Shown: piece after piece, positions 8,172-16,478 of the stretch | Layout of the letters: the number at the start of each line of letters is the position of its first letter | Numbering within the stretch: the first letter of the stretch is position 1 | The notes under the pieces: model-generated | Told to the model about the DNA's origin: nothing | Database searches by the model: none | The model's input: only the letters and a program-made list of their open reading frames with translations | NCBI RefSeq assembly: GCF_011752525.1 | Contig: NZ_VWXI01000005.1 | Location: 186,001 to 250,000, forward strand | Direction of reading: 5' to 3' | Length of the DNA: 64,000 nt | DNA from: Pantoea sp. Cy-639 | GTDB taxonomy: Bacteria > Pseudomonadota > Gammaproteobacteria > Pseudomonadales > Pseudomonadaceae | Made by a program: the position numbers and the translations under genes

Positions 8172-9314
8172 ATGTTGCGCCGCCGCATGCTGCTCATGTT
8201 GGCCGTCGTCCTGCTGATCGTGCTGATCCTGGGGGGCGTCAAGGCTTTCTCCATCTACCAGCAGGTGCAGATGTTCTCCCAGCCCAAGCCGCCGGTGAGC
8301 GTGGCCATGGCCCAGGCCGAACTGCGCCAGTGGCAGGAGCGCCTGCCGGCGGTCGGCAGTCTCAAGGCCTACCAGGGCGTGGAGCTGAGCCTGGAGGTGG
8401 CGGGCACGGTCAAGTCGCTGCATTTCGAGTCCGGCCAGGCGGTCAAGGCTGGCCAGTTGTTGCTGCAACTGGACAGCGACCAGGAAATCGCCCTGCTCGG
8501 CACCGCCCAGGCCGACCTCGGCCTGGCCAAGGTCGATTTCGGCCGTGGCAGCCAACTGGTCGGCGACTCGGCGATCTCCCGCGGCGAGTTCGACCGCCTC
8601 ACTGCCCAGTACCGGCGCAACCAGGCGGTGGTCGAGCAGCTCAAGGCCTCACTGGCGAAAAAGAGCATCAGCGCCCCGTTCAGCGGCACCATCGGCATCC
8701 GTCAGGTGGATGTCGGTGCCTATGTCGCCGCCGGCACGGTAATCGCCACCTTGCAGGACCTCTCCAGCCTCTACGTCGATTTCAACGTGCCCGAGCAGGC
8801 ACTGCCACACCTGGCCCTCGGCCAGCAGGTCCTGGTGCAGGTGGCCGCCTACCCCGGCCAGACTTTCCCGGCCAGCCTCAGCGCGATCAACCCGAAAGTG
8901 GAGGAAAGCACCCGCAACCTGCTGGTCCGCGCCACCCTCGCCAACCCCGACGGCAAGCTGCTGCCAGGCATGTTCGCCAGCCTCCAGGTGCTGTTGCCCG
9001 ACCCACGTGCACAGGTGGTGGTGCCGGAAAACGCCATCACCTACACCCTGTACGGCAATTCGGTGTACCTGATCAGTCCGAAAAAGGGCGAGGACGGCCA
9101 GCCGCTGCCGAACGTCGACGGCCAGCCACAACTGGTCGCCGAACAACGTCCCGTGCAAACCGGCGAACGCCGCGACGGTTGGGTGGTGATCGACAAGGGC
9201 CTGCAGGCCGGCGACCAGGTGGTGACCGCCGGCCAGCTCAAGCTGACCCCTGGAACCAGCGTGCGCATCAGTCCCGATAACGTCCTCAAGCCCGGCGCGC
9301 AGGGCGCCGACTGA
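8172..9314 (+). CDS. mexV: RND efflux periplasmic adaptor, MexV-like
   Basis: 380 residues: an N-terminal membrane anchor (residues 7-25), a barrel-sandwich lipoyl half (GTVKSLHFESGQAVKAGQLL), a short coiled hairpin (about 110-165), the second lipoyl half (ISAPFSGTIGIRQVDVGAYV), then beta-barrel and membrane-proximal domains. It is a membrane fusion protein that links an inner-membrane RND pump to an outer-membrane channel. The pump gene follows after 13 bases. No outer-membrane channel gene is present; P. aeruginosa MexVW uses OprM encoded elsewhere. Placement beside the imelysin cluster matches PA4374-PA4375. Confidence 0.85.
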   Translation: MLRRRMLLMLAVVLLIVLILGGVKAFSIYQQVQMFSQPKPPVSVAMAQAELRQWQERLPAVGSLKAYQGVELSLEVAGTVKSLHFESGQAVKAGQLLLQLDSDQEIALLGTAQADLGLAKVDFGRGSQLVGDSAISRGEFDRLTAQYRRNQAVVEQLKASLAKKSISAPFSGTIGIRQVDVGAYVAAGTVIATLQDLSSLYVDFNVPEQALPHLALGQQVLVQVAAYPGQTFPASLSAINPKVEESTRNLLVRATLANPDGKLLPGMFASLQVLLPDPRAQVVVPENAITYTLYGNSVYLISPKKGEDGQPLPNVDGQPQLVAEQRPVQTGERRDGWVVIDKGLQAGDQVVTAGQLKLTPGTSVRISPDNVLKPGAQGAD

Positions 9315-9327
9315 GCAGGAGGCCGGC

Positions 9328-12300
9328 ATGGCGTTCACCGACCCGTTCATCCGCCGCCCGGTACTGGCCTGCGTGGTCAGCCTGCTGATCCTGCTGCTTG
9401 GCCTGCAGGCCTGGAGCAAATTGCAGATCCGCCAGTACCCGCAGATGGAGAACGCGCTGATCACGGTGACCACCGCCTACCCCGGGGCCAACGCCGAGAC
9501 CATCCAGGGCTACATCACCCAGCCCCTGCAACAGAGCCTGGCCAGCGCCGACGGCATCGACTATATGACCTCGGTGAGCCGGCAGAACTTCTCGGTGATC
9601 TCGGTCTACGCGCGCGTCGGCGCCGACACCGACCGCCTGTTCACCCAATTGCTGGCCAAGGCCAACGAAGTGCGCAACAAGCTGCCCCAGGACGCCGAGG
9701 ATCCGGTGCTGAGCAAGGAGGCCGCCGACGCCTCGGCACTGATGTACATCAGCTTCTACAGCCAGCAGATGAGCAACCCGCAGATCACCGACTACCTGTC
9801 GCGGGTGATCCAGCCCAAACTGGCGACACTGCCCGGCATGGCCGAGGCGCAAATCCTCGGCAACCAGGTGTTCGCCATGCGCATCTGGATCGATCCGGTG
9901 AAACTGGCCGGCTTCGGCCTGTCGGCGGTGGACGTGACCAACGCCGTGCGCCACTACAACTTCCTCTCCGCCGCTGGCGAGGTGAAAGGCGAGTACGTGG
10001 TCACCAGCGTCAACGCCAACACCGAGCTGAAATCGGCCGAGGCGTTCGCCGCCCTGCCGCTCAAGACGGTCGGCGACAGCCGGGTGCTGCTGGGCGACGT
10101 GGCGCGTATCGAGATGGGCGCGGAGAACTACGACACGGTCAGTTCCTTCGATGGCACGCCGTCGGTGTACATCGGCATCAAGGCCACCCCGGCAGCCAAC
10201 CCGCTGCAAGTGATCAAGGAAGTGCGCAAGCTCATGCCGCAGCTAGAGCAGGAGCTGCCGTCCAGCCTCAAGGTCTCGATTGCCTACGATGCCACGCTGT
10301 TCATCCAGGCCTCGATCAACGAGGTGATCAAGACCCTTGGCGAAGCGGTGCTGATCGTCATCGTGGTGGTGTTCCTGTTCCTCGGTGCACTGCGCTCGGT
10401 GGTCATTCCGGTGGTGACCATCCCGCTGTCGATGATCGGCGTGCTGTTCTTCATGCACCTGATGGGCTACTCGCTGAACCTGCTGACGTTGCTGGCGATG
10501 GTGCTGGCCATCGGCCTGGTGGTCGACGACGCCATCGTCGTGGTGGAGAACATCCATCGCCATATCGAGGAGGGCAAGTCCCCCTTCGAGGCGGCGCTCG
10601 AGGGTGCCCGGGAGATTGCCCTGCCAGTGGTATCGATGACCATCACCCTGGCTGCGGTGTACGCCCCCATCGGCTTCCTGACCGGGCTGACCGGCGCACT
10701 GTTCAAGGAGTTCGCCCTGACCCTGGCGGGCGCGGTGGTCATCTCCGGCATCATCGCGCTCACCCTGTCGCCGATGATGTGCGCCCTGCTGCTGCGTCGC
10801 GAGCAGAACCCCAGTGGACTGGCCCATCGCCTGGACCAGTTGTTCGAGCGCCTCAAGGTGCGCTACCAGCGCCTGCTCCACGCCACCCTCGACAGTCGCC
10901 CGGTGGTGCTGGTTTTCGCCGTGCTGATCCTGTGCCTGATCCCGGTGCTGCTGATGTTCACCCGCAACGAACTGGCCCCGGACGAGGACCAGGGGGTGAT
11001 CTTCATGATGAGCACCTCGCCGCAGACCGCCAACCTCGACTACCTCAACGCCTATACCGACGCGTTCACCCCGCTGTTCAAGACCTTCCCCGAGTATTAC
11101 TCGTCGTTCCAGATCAACGGTTTCAACGGTGTGCAGAGCGGCATCGGTGGCTTCCTGCTCAAACCCTGGGACCAGCGCCAGCGCACCCAGATGCAGCTGC
11201 TGCCACTGGTCCAGGCCAAGCTCGCGCAGATCGGTGGCCTGCAAATCTTCGGTTTCAACCTGCCGGCACTGCCTGGCACCGGTGAGGGCCTGCCGTTCCA
11301 GTTCGTGATCAACAGCGCCGGCGACTATCCCGCCCTGCTCGACGTGGCCCAGCGCATCAAGCAGCGCGCCCAGGCCTCGGGCAAGTTCGCCTTCCTCGAC
11401 ATCGACCTGGCCTTCGACAAGCCCGAAGTGGTGATCGACATCGATCGAGCCAAGGCCGCGCAGATGGGCGTATCGATGGATACCCTCGGCGGCACCCTGG
11501 CGACCCTGCTGGGCGAGGCGGAGATCAACCGCTTCACCCTCGAAGGACGCAGCTACAAGGTGATCGCCCAGGTCGAACGAGCCTACCGGGCCAGCCCCGG
11601 CTGGCTGAACAACTACTACGTGAAGAACGACCAGGGCCAACTGCTGCCACTGTCGACCCTGATCAGCCTCAGCGACCGTGCCCGCCCACGCCAGCTCAAC
11701 CAGTTCCAGCAACTGAACTCGGCGATCATCCAGGGCTTCCCACTGGTGAGCATGGGCGAAGCCCTGGACACCGTGCGCGCCATCGCCCGCGAAGAGGCGC
11801 CGGAAGGCTTCTCGGTCGACTATGCCGGCGCGGCGCGGCAGTTCGTCCAGGAAGGCAGCGCGTTGTGGGTGACCTTCGGCCTGGCGCTGGCGATCATCTT
11901 CCTGGTGCTGGCGGCGCAGTTCGAGAGCTTCCGCGATCCGCTGGTGATCCTGGTGACCGTGCCGCTGTCCATCTGCGGGGCCCTGCTGCCGCTGTTCCTC
12001 GGGGTATCGAGCATGAACATCTATACCCAGGTCGGGTTGGTCACGCTGATCGGCTTGATCACCAAGCACGGGATCCTCATCGTCGAGTTCGCCAACCAGT
12101 TGCGCGAGGACAAGGGCCTCGAGGTACGCGATGCCATCGAACAGGCCGCCGCCATCCGCCTGCGCCCGGTGCTGATGACCACCGCGGCCATGGTCTTCGG
12201 CATGGTGCCGCTGATCCTCGCCAGTGGCGCGGGCGCGGTCAGCCGATTCGACATCGGCACGGTGATCGCCACCGGCATGTCGATCGGCACCCTCTTCACC

Positions 12301-12381
12301 TTGTTCGTGCTGCCCTGTGTCTACACCTTGCTGGCGCACAAGCGGCAGCCCGGCGAGACGACGCGCCAGCCAACCGCCTGA
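9328..12381 (+). CDS. mexW: RND efflux transporter, MexW-like
   Basis: 1017 residues, the usual length for the proton-driven RND family. It starts with the first transmembrane helix (FIRRPVLACVVSLLILLLGL), has two large periplasmic loops, and in TM4 the proton-relay motif GLVVDDAIVVVENI with adjacent aspartates. A second cluster of helices lies at about 840-1000, with an LMTTAAMVFGMVPL motif near the end. With the adaptor upstream it should export hydrophobic drugs or dyes through a separately encoded channel. AGGAGG precedes the ATG. The exact substrate profile cannot be read from sequence. Confidence 0.88.
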   Translation: MAFTDPFIRRPVLACVVSLLILLLGLQAWSKLQIRQYPQMENALITVTTAYPGANAETIQGYITQPLQQSLASADGIDYMTSVSRQNFSVISVYARVGADTDRLFTQLLAKANEVRNKLPQDAEDPVLSKEAADASALMYISFYSQQMSNPQITDYLSRVIQPKLATLPGMAEAQILGNQVFAMRIWIDPVKLAGFGLSAVDVTNAVRHYNFLSAAGEVKGEYVVTSVNANTELKSAEAFAALPLKTVGDSRVLLGDVARIEMGAENYDTVSSFDGTPSVYIGIKATPAANPLQVIKEVRKLMPQLEQELPSSLKVSIAYDATLFIQASINEVIKTLGEAVLIVIVVVFLFLGALRSVVIPVVTIPLSMIGVLFFMHLMGYSLNLLTLLAMVLAIGLVVDDAIVVVENIHRHIEEGKSPFEAALEGAREIALPVVSMTITLAAVYAPIGFLTGLTGALFKEFALTLAGAVVISGIIALTLSPMMCALLLRREQNPSGLAHRLDQLFERLKVRYQRLLHATLDSRPVVLVFAVLILCLIPVLLMFTRNELAPDEDQGVIFMMSTSPQTANLDYLNAYTDAFTPLFKTFPEYYSSFQINGFNGVQSGIGGFLLKPWDQRQRTQMQLLPLVQAKLAQIGGLQIFGFNLPALPGTGEGLPFQFVINSAGDYPALLDVAQRIKQRAQASGKFAFLDIDLAFDKPEVVIDIDRAKAAQMGVSMDTLGGTLATLLGEAEINRFTLEGRSYKVIAQVERAYRASPGWLNNYYVKNDQGQLLPLSTLISLSDRARPRQLNQFQQLNSAIIQGFPLVSMGEALDTVRAIAREEAPEGFSVDYAGAARQFVQEGSALWVTFGLALAIIFLVLAAQFESFRDPLVILVTVPLSICGALLPLFLGVSSMNIYTQVGLVTLIGLITKHGILIVEFANQLREDKGLEVRDAIEQAAAIRLRPVLMTTAAMVFGMVPLILASGAGAVSRFDIGTVIATGMSIGTLFTLFVLPCVYTLLAHKRQPGETTRQPTA

Positions 12382-12512
12382 GCACTGGCCAGCACGCGGT
12401 GATCGGCAGTGGCGGACTGCAGCAGCACGCTCGCGTGCGCGATGGAGCATTCGTCGACACCCTGACGATGGCGCCTGCGCCGCCGCTAGCGCGACAGTGA
12501 TGCGCAAACGAT

Positions 12513-12550
12513 CAGGGCCCAATCGCCGGTCTGCCAGCGATTGGGCCCTG
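12513..12550. terminator. Long hairpin between the convergent mexW and inaA operons
   Basis: A perfect 14-bp stem (12513-12526 with 12537-12550) with a 10-base loop, placed between two converging genes where a bidirectional terminator is expected. Neither side shows a clear T-tract, so intrinsic termination is doubtful; it may act as a Rho-assisted terminator or protect the 3' end. Confidence 0.4.
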
Positions 12551-12574
12551 AGGATCGACCGTCGGTATCCGACC

Positions 12575-12805
12575 TCAGCCGAACGGTCGCAGTCCCTGTC
12601 TCATCCCGAACAGGAACAACAGCAGATCATGGTCAGGCTCAGCCTTGAGATGCCCAGGCTTGGCCATCCGCGGCAACGGACACAATCCACCCTGCTCGGC
12701 CTTGCTGAACACCGTCGGCCGCGGTTGCTCCCAGGCAGCCACGGCTGCCGTGGTCACGCCCAGGGCGCCAACGAAGAACAAAGCTCGAGCGATTTCTAGT
12801 TTCAT
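12575..12805 (-). CDS. Small exported hypothetical protein
   Basis: 76 residues with a clear Sec signal (MKLEIARALFFVGALGVTTAAVAA, cleavage probably before WEQ) and a short mature part containing a single Cys. The ATG overlaps the stop of the upstream InaA gene by one base (TAATG), so the gene is translationally coupled and probably the last of a three-gene operon with the methyltransferase and kinase. A similar small gene lies next to inaA in P. aeruginosa (PA4377). Function unknown; the ColR-like site upstream of the operon suggests an envelope-stress role. Confidence 0.65.
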   Translation of the reverse strand: MKLEIARALFFVGALGVTTAAVAAWEQPRPTVFSKAEQGGLCPLPRMAKPGHLKAEPDHDLLLFLFGMRQGLRPFG

Positions 12806-13503
12806 TACTCTAACCCTTTGACAACGCTGCCAAACGCCATGTGGTAAAAGTAGAGCAGAGTTTTCCAGTGCGCCTCACTCAACGACGAATGGCGGCGCAG
12901 TTGGCGCAGGTCGTTGGACGCGGCACGCTGGCAACTGAAGCGGCGACGGCACTTCTCCAGGTCCAGCAAAGCCACCTCGACCCGTGCCTGCTCACCCTCG
13001 CCGCTGACCTTGACGAAGACATGCTTGCCGTACAGGCAACCATGCTGCCAGTGGCCCAGGTGCATGCGCGCCAGGTTGTCGGCCAGGTCCTTGAGCATGC
13101 GTTCGTGCACCACCTCGGGATAGCGGGTCTCGGCGCCTTCGGCATGCCAGGTGTCGAGGTCGACGAAACCATCGAGTGATTCGCTCACCAGCAAGGCCCG
13201 CCACTGATTGTCGGCGCTGCGTTCGGTGCCGGCATAGACCAGGCGCGGCACGCGTACACCAAGCTGGGTGAAGCTGTTCAGCGCGTCGAGTTCACGCAGC
13301 ACCGTCGGGCGGCCGAAGGGATGCAACAGGCTGCGGTAGATATGGCCGACCTGGCGCTTGGCGTAGAGCATCTGGCCACGCTCGTCGTACAGCCGCTGCA
13401 CCCCGCTCTCGCCACCGCGACGCTGGTTCGGCTCCTCGACCCACTCTCCCTGTTGCTGCCAGTAATAATCGAACTGCCTGGACTCTTTCTCGGCTACCGC
13501 CAT
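12805..13503 (-). CDS. inaA: InaA-family lipopolysaccharide kinase-like protein
   Basis: 232 residues from the ATG at 13503 (AGG about 9 bases upstream); a TTG one codon earlier is less likely. The fold is of the RIO/WaaP kinase type: a nucleotide-binding N-lobe (around KRQVGHIYRS), then HLGHWQHGCLYGKHVFV as catalytic loop and LLDLEKCRRR as the metal-binding DxE segment. InaA/YrfA proteins are implicated in LPS core phosphorylation and weak-acid stress. The gene lies in an operon downstream of a methyltransferase and close to ColRS, which controls LPS-modifying genes in P. putida. Substrate inferred, not shown. Confidence 0.8.
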   Translation of the reverse strand: MAVAEKESRQFDYYWQQQGEWVEEPNQRRGGESGVQRLYDERGQMLYAKRQVGHIYRSLLHPFGRPTVLRELDALNSFTQLGVRVPRLVYAGTERSADNQWRALLVSESLDGFVDLDTWHAEGAETRYPEVVHERMLKDLADNLARMHLGHWQHGCLYGKHVFVKVSGEGEQARVEVALLDLEKCRRRFSCQRAASNDLRQLRRHSSLSEAHWKTLLYFYHMAFGSVVKGLE

Positions 13504-13509
13504 CAATCT

Positions 13510-14190
13510 CTACCTTTTACGCAATACATAGACTCGCCACATGGCATAGAACGGCAGGAAGTCTAGACGTTCCTCGATTCTGAAGCCGGCCGAGACGAAC
13601 TCTTCTTCAACTGTTGCCGCCGGTAACACAAAACGGTTCTGGTAGCTGTCCTGCTCGACCTTGGCTGTGCGCCGCACCTCGAGCTTCTTGCGCCGCCACG
13701 CCTTGAAATTACCGTCCACCCACAGCGACAGGATCACGCTGTCACGGCTAACCCTATGAAACTCCGAAAGAATAGTCTCTCGATGCGCGGGATTGCCAAT
13801 GTGGTGGAACAGACGCATGCAGAAAATACTGTCCACGGCGTTATCAGGCAAATCAATGGCGAACGCCGAAGTCTGCAAGGGCCGTACCTGCGCCACCACT
13901 TCTGGCGGTTGTGCCGCACAGGCTGTCTCGATCATCGCGGCGGAATTGTCGGCGCCGATGATCATGCGATTGGTTTTTTCCGTCAGCAACGGCCAGAACC
14001 GGCCCGCGCCGCAAGGCAGATCGAGCACCAGCCCCGGGTCGCCCGCCAAGGCCAGGGCACGCCGGGCCAGTTGCTCGTCGCGATGATGGGAAAGACGACG
14101 GGCCAGGCCATCCTGGTGCTTGAGGAAATATTCACGGGCATGGTCCCGGTCATACTTCTCGGAAAAGGCGAGTTTGATGGGGCTGCGCAT
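13510..14190 (-). CDS. Class I SAM-dependent methyltransferase
   Basis: 226 residues with the Rossmann methyltransferase signature: motif I LVLDLPCGAGRFWPLL, then acidic IIGADNSAAMI, and motif post-I around AVDSIFCMRLFHHI. It is the first gene of the methyltransferase-inaA-small protein operon; six bases separate its stop from the next start. Sixty-seven bases upstream of the start lies a sequence resembling the ColR binding consensus. PA4379 is its P. aeruginosa equivalent by position. The substrate is unknown; the context favours an envelope component such as LPS. Confidence 0.82.
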   Translation of the reverse strand: MRSPIKLAFSEKYDRDHAREYFLKHQDGLARRLSHHRDEQLARRALALAGDPGLVLDLPCGAGRFWPLLTEKTNRMIIGADNSAAMIETACAAQPPEVVAQVRPLQTSAFAIDLPDNAVDSIFCMRLFHHIGNPAHRETILSEFHRVSRDSVILSLWVDGNFKAWRRKKLEVRRTAKVEQDSYQNRFVLPAATVEEEFVSAGFRIEERLDFLPFYAMWRVYVLRKR

Positions 14191-14256
14191 TGGGCACCTC
14201 CTGACTGCGGTGAGCGAACCTTAGTCAGGCAGGCGTTGGCGGCAGGTCATGCCGAT

Positions 14257-14272
14257 GTGAAAATTCCGTCAG
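14257..14272 (-). promoter_or_regulatory. Candidate ColR-binding site before the methyltransferase-inaA operon
   Basis: Read on the minus strand, CTGACGGAATTTTCAC matches 14 of 16 positions of the P. putida ColR consensus as I recall it (two pyrimidines, N, A, C/G, NN, pyrimidine, TTTTTCAC). It is 67 bases before the methyltransferase start. The orthologous operon belongs to the published ColR regulon of P. putida (from memory). Confidence 0.5.
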
Positions 14273-14297
14273 CCCAAAGCGCAGATGTTACAAGAAG

Positions 14298-15626
14298 TTA
14301 ATCGGAGATCGCCGCCCGTTCGCCACCGTCTCTGTCCACATCGATCGTCTTGCCCTGGCTCAGGTCCACCTGGAACCGGCAGCCATGGGGCTCGGATGTG
14401 GTCAGCGTCACGCGCCAGCCCTGGTCGTCGCAGATCCGCTGCACCAGCGACAGGCCCAGGCCCAGGCCTTCGCCGCGACGCTCGTCGCCCCGCACGAATG
14501 GCCGGAACATGGCCTCGCGCTGTTCCTCCGGAATCCCCACGCCGCTGTCCTCCACGCTGAAGCCGGTGGCTTCCAGGGTCAGACGAATGTAACCGCTGTC
14601 GGTGTAGTGCGCCGCGTTGCGCAACAGATTGCCCATCACCGATTGCAGGAAGGTGGCGTTGTACAACACGGCACTGGCATTGCCCCGGCCCTCGAAATGC
14701 AACGCCAGGCCCTTCTGCTCGATGGTGTCGCGCCACACCCCGGTGAGGTCGTCGGCCACTTCCGCCAGGGTCGCCCGGGAGGCCACCGCGCCTTCGTCGC
14801 GCTGAGCCCGGGCAAGCATGAGGAAGGTCTTGACCAGCTCACGCATCTCTTCGGTAGCCCGCGCGATGCGCTCGACCTGGCTGCGCGCACGGGTGTCGAG
14901 GTTGGGGTTTTCCATCAACAGCTCGCAGGAGGTCGCCAACACCATCAGCGGGGTACGCAGCTCATGGCTGACGTCGCTGGTGAACAGGCGCTCGCGGGTC
15001 AACGCGTCACGCAGACGCCCGAGGGTATCGTCGAACGCCACCGCCAGTTGGCCGACCTCGTCCGCCGCATAGTCCGGCGCCAACGGCGGCGCCAGCCCCA
15101 GCAACTGGTCACGATGGCGAACCTGGCGCGCCAGGCGGATCACCGGCGCCATCACCCGGCGCGCCAGCAACCAGCCAAGGATCACCGCCAGCGCCAGGCT
15201 GAGCACGAAGCCCACCACCACCACGGCGAACAGCACGCGCTCACGCTCTTCGAAGTCGCTCTGGTCCTGCAGCAGCACATAGCGACGGCCGTCGACGATC
15301 TCGACCATGGCATGGTACGAGAGCTGGTCGCGGAACACTTCGTGGAAGCCTGCGTTCAGGTGGCGCAGGTCCTTGGGCAATTCGAAATCGTCACGCCCGC
15401 CGCTGAAATAGAACAACTGGTCCGGGCGTGGCCGGTGGCTCCAGTCACTGATGCTGTCCATGCGCAGCAGGCGCTGCAGGTCACCGCCGAGCACCGATGA
15501 AATCAAGCGCTCCTCGACCAGGTGGACGGTGGCGACGATACCGAAGGCGAAGGCCCCGGCCACCAGCGCGCTCATCAAGGCAAAGGCGATGATGATGCGC
15601 TGGGCAAGGCTCTGCTTAAACTCCAT
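14298..15626 (-). CDS. colS: Sensor histidine kinase ColS
   Basis: 442 residues starting at MEFKQSLAQ; the ATG overlaps the colR stop by 11 bases. Two transmembrane helices (about 12-34 and 131-153) flank a periplasmic domain of about 95 residues, followed by HAMP, HisKA (SDVSHELRTPL) and HATPase (N, G1 VEDSGVGI, G2 GEGLGLGLSL). With this start, the residues reported to bind Fe3+/Zn2+ in P. putida ColS fall at exactly the same numbers: H35, E38, E96, H105, E126 and E129, including the ExxE motif. That supports both the identification and the start. It should phosphorylate ColR when iron, zinc or similar metals are high. Confidence 0.93.
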   Translation of the reverse strand: MEFKQSLAQRIIIAFALMSALVAGAFAFGIVATVHLVEERLISSVLGGDLQRLLRMDSISDWSHRPRPDQLFYFSGGRDDFELPKDLRHLNAGFHEVFRDQLSYHAMVEIVDGRRYVLLQDQSDFEERERVLFAVVVVGFVLSLALAVILGWLLARRVMAPVIRLARQVRHRDQLLGLAPPLAPDYAADEVGQLAVAFDDTLGRLRDALTRERLFTSDVSHELRTPLMVLATSCELLMENPNLDTRARSQVERIARATEEMRELVKTFLMLARAQRDEGAVASRATLAEVADDLTGVWRDTIEQKGLALHFEGRGNASAVLYNATFLQSVMGNLLRNAAHYTDSGYIRLTLEATGFSVEDSGVGIPEEQREAMFRPFVRGDERRGEGLGLGLSLVQRICDDQGWRVTLTTSEPHGCRFQVDLSQGKTIDVDRDGGERAAISD

Positions 15627-16299
15627 CGCGACCCTCGGCGAGGCGATAGCCGACGCCATGGACGGTATGCAGCAGGGGCTTTTCGAACGGCTTGTCGATC
15701 ACCTGGCGCAACTGGTGGACATGGCTGCGCAGGCTGTCGCTGTCCGGGCAGTCATCGCCCCACAGCGCCTCTTCCAGCACTTCACGGCGCAGCACGTGCG
15801 GGCTCTTCTGCATCAGTACGGCGAGCAGCTTGAGGCCCACGGGGTTGAGCTTGAGCAGGCGCCCCTGGCGAGTGACCTCGAGGGTGTCGAGGTCATAGCT
15901 CAGGTCGGCGACCTGCAAGGTCCGCCGCCCGCCGCCCTGGGCCCGGCGCAGCACCGCCTCGATGCGCGCGGCCAGTTCCGAGAGGGCAAACGGCTTGAGC
16001 AGGTAGTCGTCGGCACCGGAGCGGAAGCCCTGCAGGCGATCGTCCAACTGGTCGCGGGCGGTGAGCATGATCACCGGCGTGTCGCGGCGAGCGTCCTCGC
16101 GCAGGCGCTTGCACAGCGTGTAGCCATCGATGCCCGGCAGCATGATGTCGAGCACGATCAGGTCATAGTGTTCGGTGGCGGCCAGGTGCAGGCCGGACAG
16201 CCCATCCTGGGCGCAGTCCACCGTATAGCCCTTCATGCCCAGGTAGTCGGCCAGGTTGGCCAGGATATCGCGGTTGTCTTCAACCAAAAGAATGCGCAT
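15616..16299 (-). CDS. colR: Response regulator ColR (OmpR family)
   Basis: 227 residues: a receiver domain with phosphoacceptor D51 (DLIVLDIMLPG), acidic pocket E7-D8 and conserved K about residue 101, then an OmpR-type winged-helix DNA-binding domain (about 130-220). It is partnered with ColS by the 11-base overlap. In P. putida ColR controls membrane and LPS genes, protects against zinc, iron and phenol, and affects root colonisation. Candidate ColR sites near 14257 and 16394 suggest that it controls both flanking transcription units here. About 180 bases separate it from the divergent PAP2 gene. Confidence 0.93.
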   Translation of the reverse strand: MRILLVEDNRDILANLADYLGMKGYTVDCAQDGLSGLHLAATEHYDLIVLDIMLPGIDGYTLCKRLREDARRDTPVIMLTARDQLDDRLQGFRSGADDYLLKPFALSELAARIEAVLRRAQGGGRRTLQVADLSYDLDTLEVTRQGRLLKLNPVGLKLLAVLMQKSPHVLRREVLEEALWGDDCPDSDSLRSHVHQLRQVIDKPFEKPLLHTVHGVGYRLAEGRDGV

Positions 16300-16393
16300 C
16301 GGGGTCTCCTGTGCGGCGCTTCGCTCGGCGCGGCAGGCGCAGCTTACGGCCTACGCCGGCTGTGTGCCAGCCCTGAGGGAAAATCACCGAACT

Positions 16394-16409
16394 TGACAGA
16401 TTTTTCACT
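16394..16409 (+). promoter_or_regulatory. Candidate ColR-binding site before the PAP2 phosphatase gene
   Basis: TTGACAGATTTTTCAC matches the recalled ColR consensus at 15 of 16 positions; only position 8 (A instead of a pyrimidine) differs. It lies 70 bases before the PAP2 start codon and about 95 bases from the divergent colR start. The P. putida PAP2 gene next to colRS is a known ColR target (from memory). Confidence 0.6.
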
Positions 16410-16478
16410 GATCCTTCACGGACACAGGATAGCGGGCACCCGACAATGCCCGGTCTTTTTCCGTGCTCTGGAGCCGTC

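Noticed and set aside
10243..12522. A 759-codon minus-strand frame opposite mexW
   Set aside because: Composition (Gln/His/Arg/Asp-rich) is typical of antisense shadows of a membrane protein gene; no ribosome site.
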